From: Agapanthus africanus
Lineage: Eukaryota; Streptophyta; Magnoliopsida; Asparagales; Amaryllidaceae
Assembly (NCBI GenBank): GCA_030015575.1
Contig: CM057339.1
Location: forward strand, 777,186,809-777,250,808
Reading direction: 5' to 3'
Length of the DNA: 64,000 bases
The position numbers were made by a program, and so were the translations under genes. The notes beneath the pieces are model-generated. The model worked only from the letters and a program-made list of their open reading frames with translations, was not told the origin of the DNA and did not search any database. Below are positions 63,382 to 64,000 of the stretch, in pieces. Position 1 is the first letter of the stretch. Every line of letters begins with the position of its first letter.

Positions 63382-64000
63382 CTACGTCTTCTCTTGATCG
63401 GCTACCACCGCCAGCTCTGCCTCCGCTTGGGCTCGCTGCTGCAAGACCGACGCAAGCTGCTCCCTGATGACCTGATAGGCAGCTTCCCGACTTGGGATAT
63501 TGCGCTCAGCTACGTCAAGCTTCCGCTTCAAGTTTAGCCCATGGGAGATGCGCACCAAGAGACCCTCAAAAATAATCTTCACTTGGGCAGCATTTGCCTC
63601 AACTTCAGCGCGCAGATGGGCCGTTTCGTTCGAGGTCTTTTGGCATTCCCTTAGTCTTGAAGCTGCTTCTTGCTCCAAGTGGCGGAAGTGCGAAGTGCTT
63701 TGCTCGAGCCAAGTGGTGCGTTGGGTGCTCAGGGCTAAAACTTCGGGAGAAGGGCGCGTCGACTCCAGCTGATATAGACAGGCCTCGATTCCCCTGCAGT
63801 GATTAACCCAAGATTCGACGACGCCTTCGTTATGAAAATTTACGAGCGCCGCCAACATCGGGTTAACCTCCACAGCGAAATCTACGGCAGAAGGGAGGGC
63901 GTCCATGTTGAGCTCTTCGATGTACCCGCTCAGCATGCCCAAACTCATCACAGCACCCTTTGAAGACGGACGTCTCAAAAAAGGGCCTGCCGGTGAAAGG
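63382..64000 (-). CDS. Antisense ORF 2 of the Tat element, C-terminal part, coiled coil
   Basis: The frame is open from the stop at 63382 to the window edge, so the N-terminus lies outside. About 200 residues are visible. After EELNMDALPSAVDFAVEVNP comes a long helix-forming region with heptad character: WLEQSTSHFRHLEQEAA, ETAHLRAEVEANAAQVK, and REQLASVLQQRAQAEAELA near the end. I see no catalytic motif. Large antisense-encoded proteins with coiled-coil tails fit the extra ORFs reported in Tat elements, some of which carry a plant mobile domain; that domain, if present, would be upstream of the window. Confidence 0.5.
   Translation of the reverse strand, partial: LSPAGPFLRRPSSKGAVMSLGMLSGYIEELNMDALPSAVDFAVEVNPMLAALVNFHNEGVVESWVNHCRGIEACLYQLESTRPSPEVLALSTQRTTWLEQSTSHFRHLEQEAASRLRECQKTSNETAHLRAEVEANAAQVKIIFEGLLVRISHGLNLKRKLDVAERNIPSREAAYQVIREQLASVLQQRAQAEAELAVVADQEKT

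Larger units (their letters stand above)
46209..64000 (+). mobile_element. Very large Tat-type Ty3/gypsy element (5' LTR to beyond right edge)
   Basis: It contains a 2532-base LTR with TGTTCCCC...GGGGAACA ends, a primer site, a 280-base leader and one long gag-pol frame. Past pol lie 5.8 kb of structured non-coding sequence and two antisense ORFs. The 3' LTR is not in the window, so the element exceeds 17.8 kb, a size like that of Ogre-type members of the lineage. Tat membership is shown by the extra archaeal-like RNase H domain after the gypsy RNase H, the large gag, the tandem repeats 3' of pol and the antisense ORFs. It interrupts a Tekay RNase H; atgac at 46204-46208 is the expected left target copy. 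Confidence 0.85.

Overview
This window is repeat-only plant nuclear DNA. I see no host protein gene, rRNA, tRNA or CRISPR that I can support. The evidence for a plant is the set of element lineages: a degenerate RTE-type LINE, an Athila-type Ty3/gypsy element, Tekay/Del-type chromoviruses (chromodomain, initiator-Met-type primer site) and Tat-type Ty3/gypsy elements carrying the second (archaeal-like) RNase H. A hAT-type MITE and solo LTRs complete the picture. The density and nesting suggest heterochromatic sequence of a large-genome flowering plant; I cannot name the species.

Layout. 1-3.1 kb: unrecognised sequence, then a decayed RTE LINE. 3.1-14.6 kb: an Athila-like element whose 5' part (part of the LTR, primer site, leader, gag) recurs in inverted orientation, giving two ~3.3 kb arms around a ~3.95 kb protease-RT-integrase centre. 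14.6-22.1 kb: AT-rich sequence holding a 541 bp hAT-like MITE with a perfect 8 bp target duplication and a 1554 bp solo LTR with a 5 bp target duplication. 22.1-32.8 kb: a Tat-like LTR split by a complete minus-strand Tekay element (two ~3.2 kb LTRs, target duplication gacat, gag deleted). 32.8-40.35 kb: a second Tat-like element (LTR, decayed gag, protease), its LTR interrupted by a 4.3 kb solo LTR. 40.35-46.2 kb: the 5' part of a plus-strand Tekay element with an open gag. 46.2 kb to the right edge: a very large Tat-type element (>17.8 kb, 3' LTR outside the window) inserted in the Tekay RNase H region.

The large Tat element is the most interesting part. Its LTR carries nine CACGTG palindromes at an exact 53 bp spacing upstream of a TATA box and is unusually rich in perfect micro-hairpins with 2-3 nt loops. 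Gag and pol lie in one uninterrupted frame of about 9.1 kb, broken only by five stop codons. Downstream of pol lie four arrays of stem-loops with varying but compensated stems around a near-constant loop, a 157 bp tandem array, and two antisense ORFs. The first antisense ORF has its own TATA box, a possible 5' UTR intron, and an upstream region resembling the element's U3. Antisense ORFs and tandem repeats 3' of pol are known in the Tat lineage; the covarying hairpin arrays and their fixed position downstream of the antisense ORFs are what I would examine first.

All lineage names come from motifs read by eye. No database search or alignment was run.
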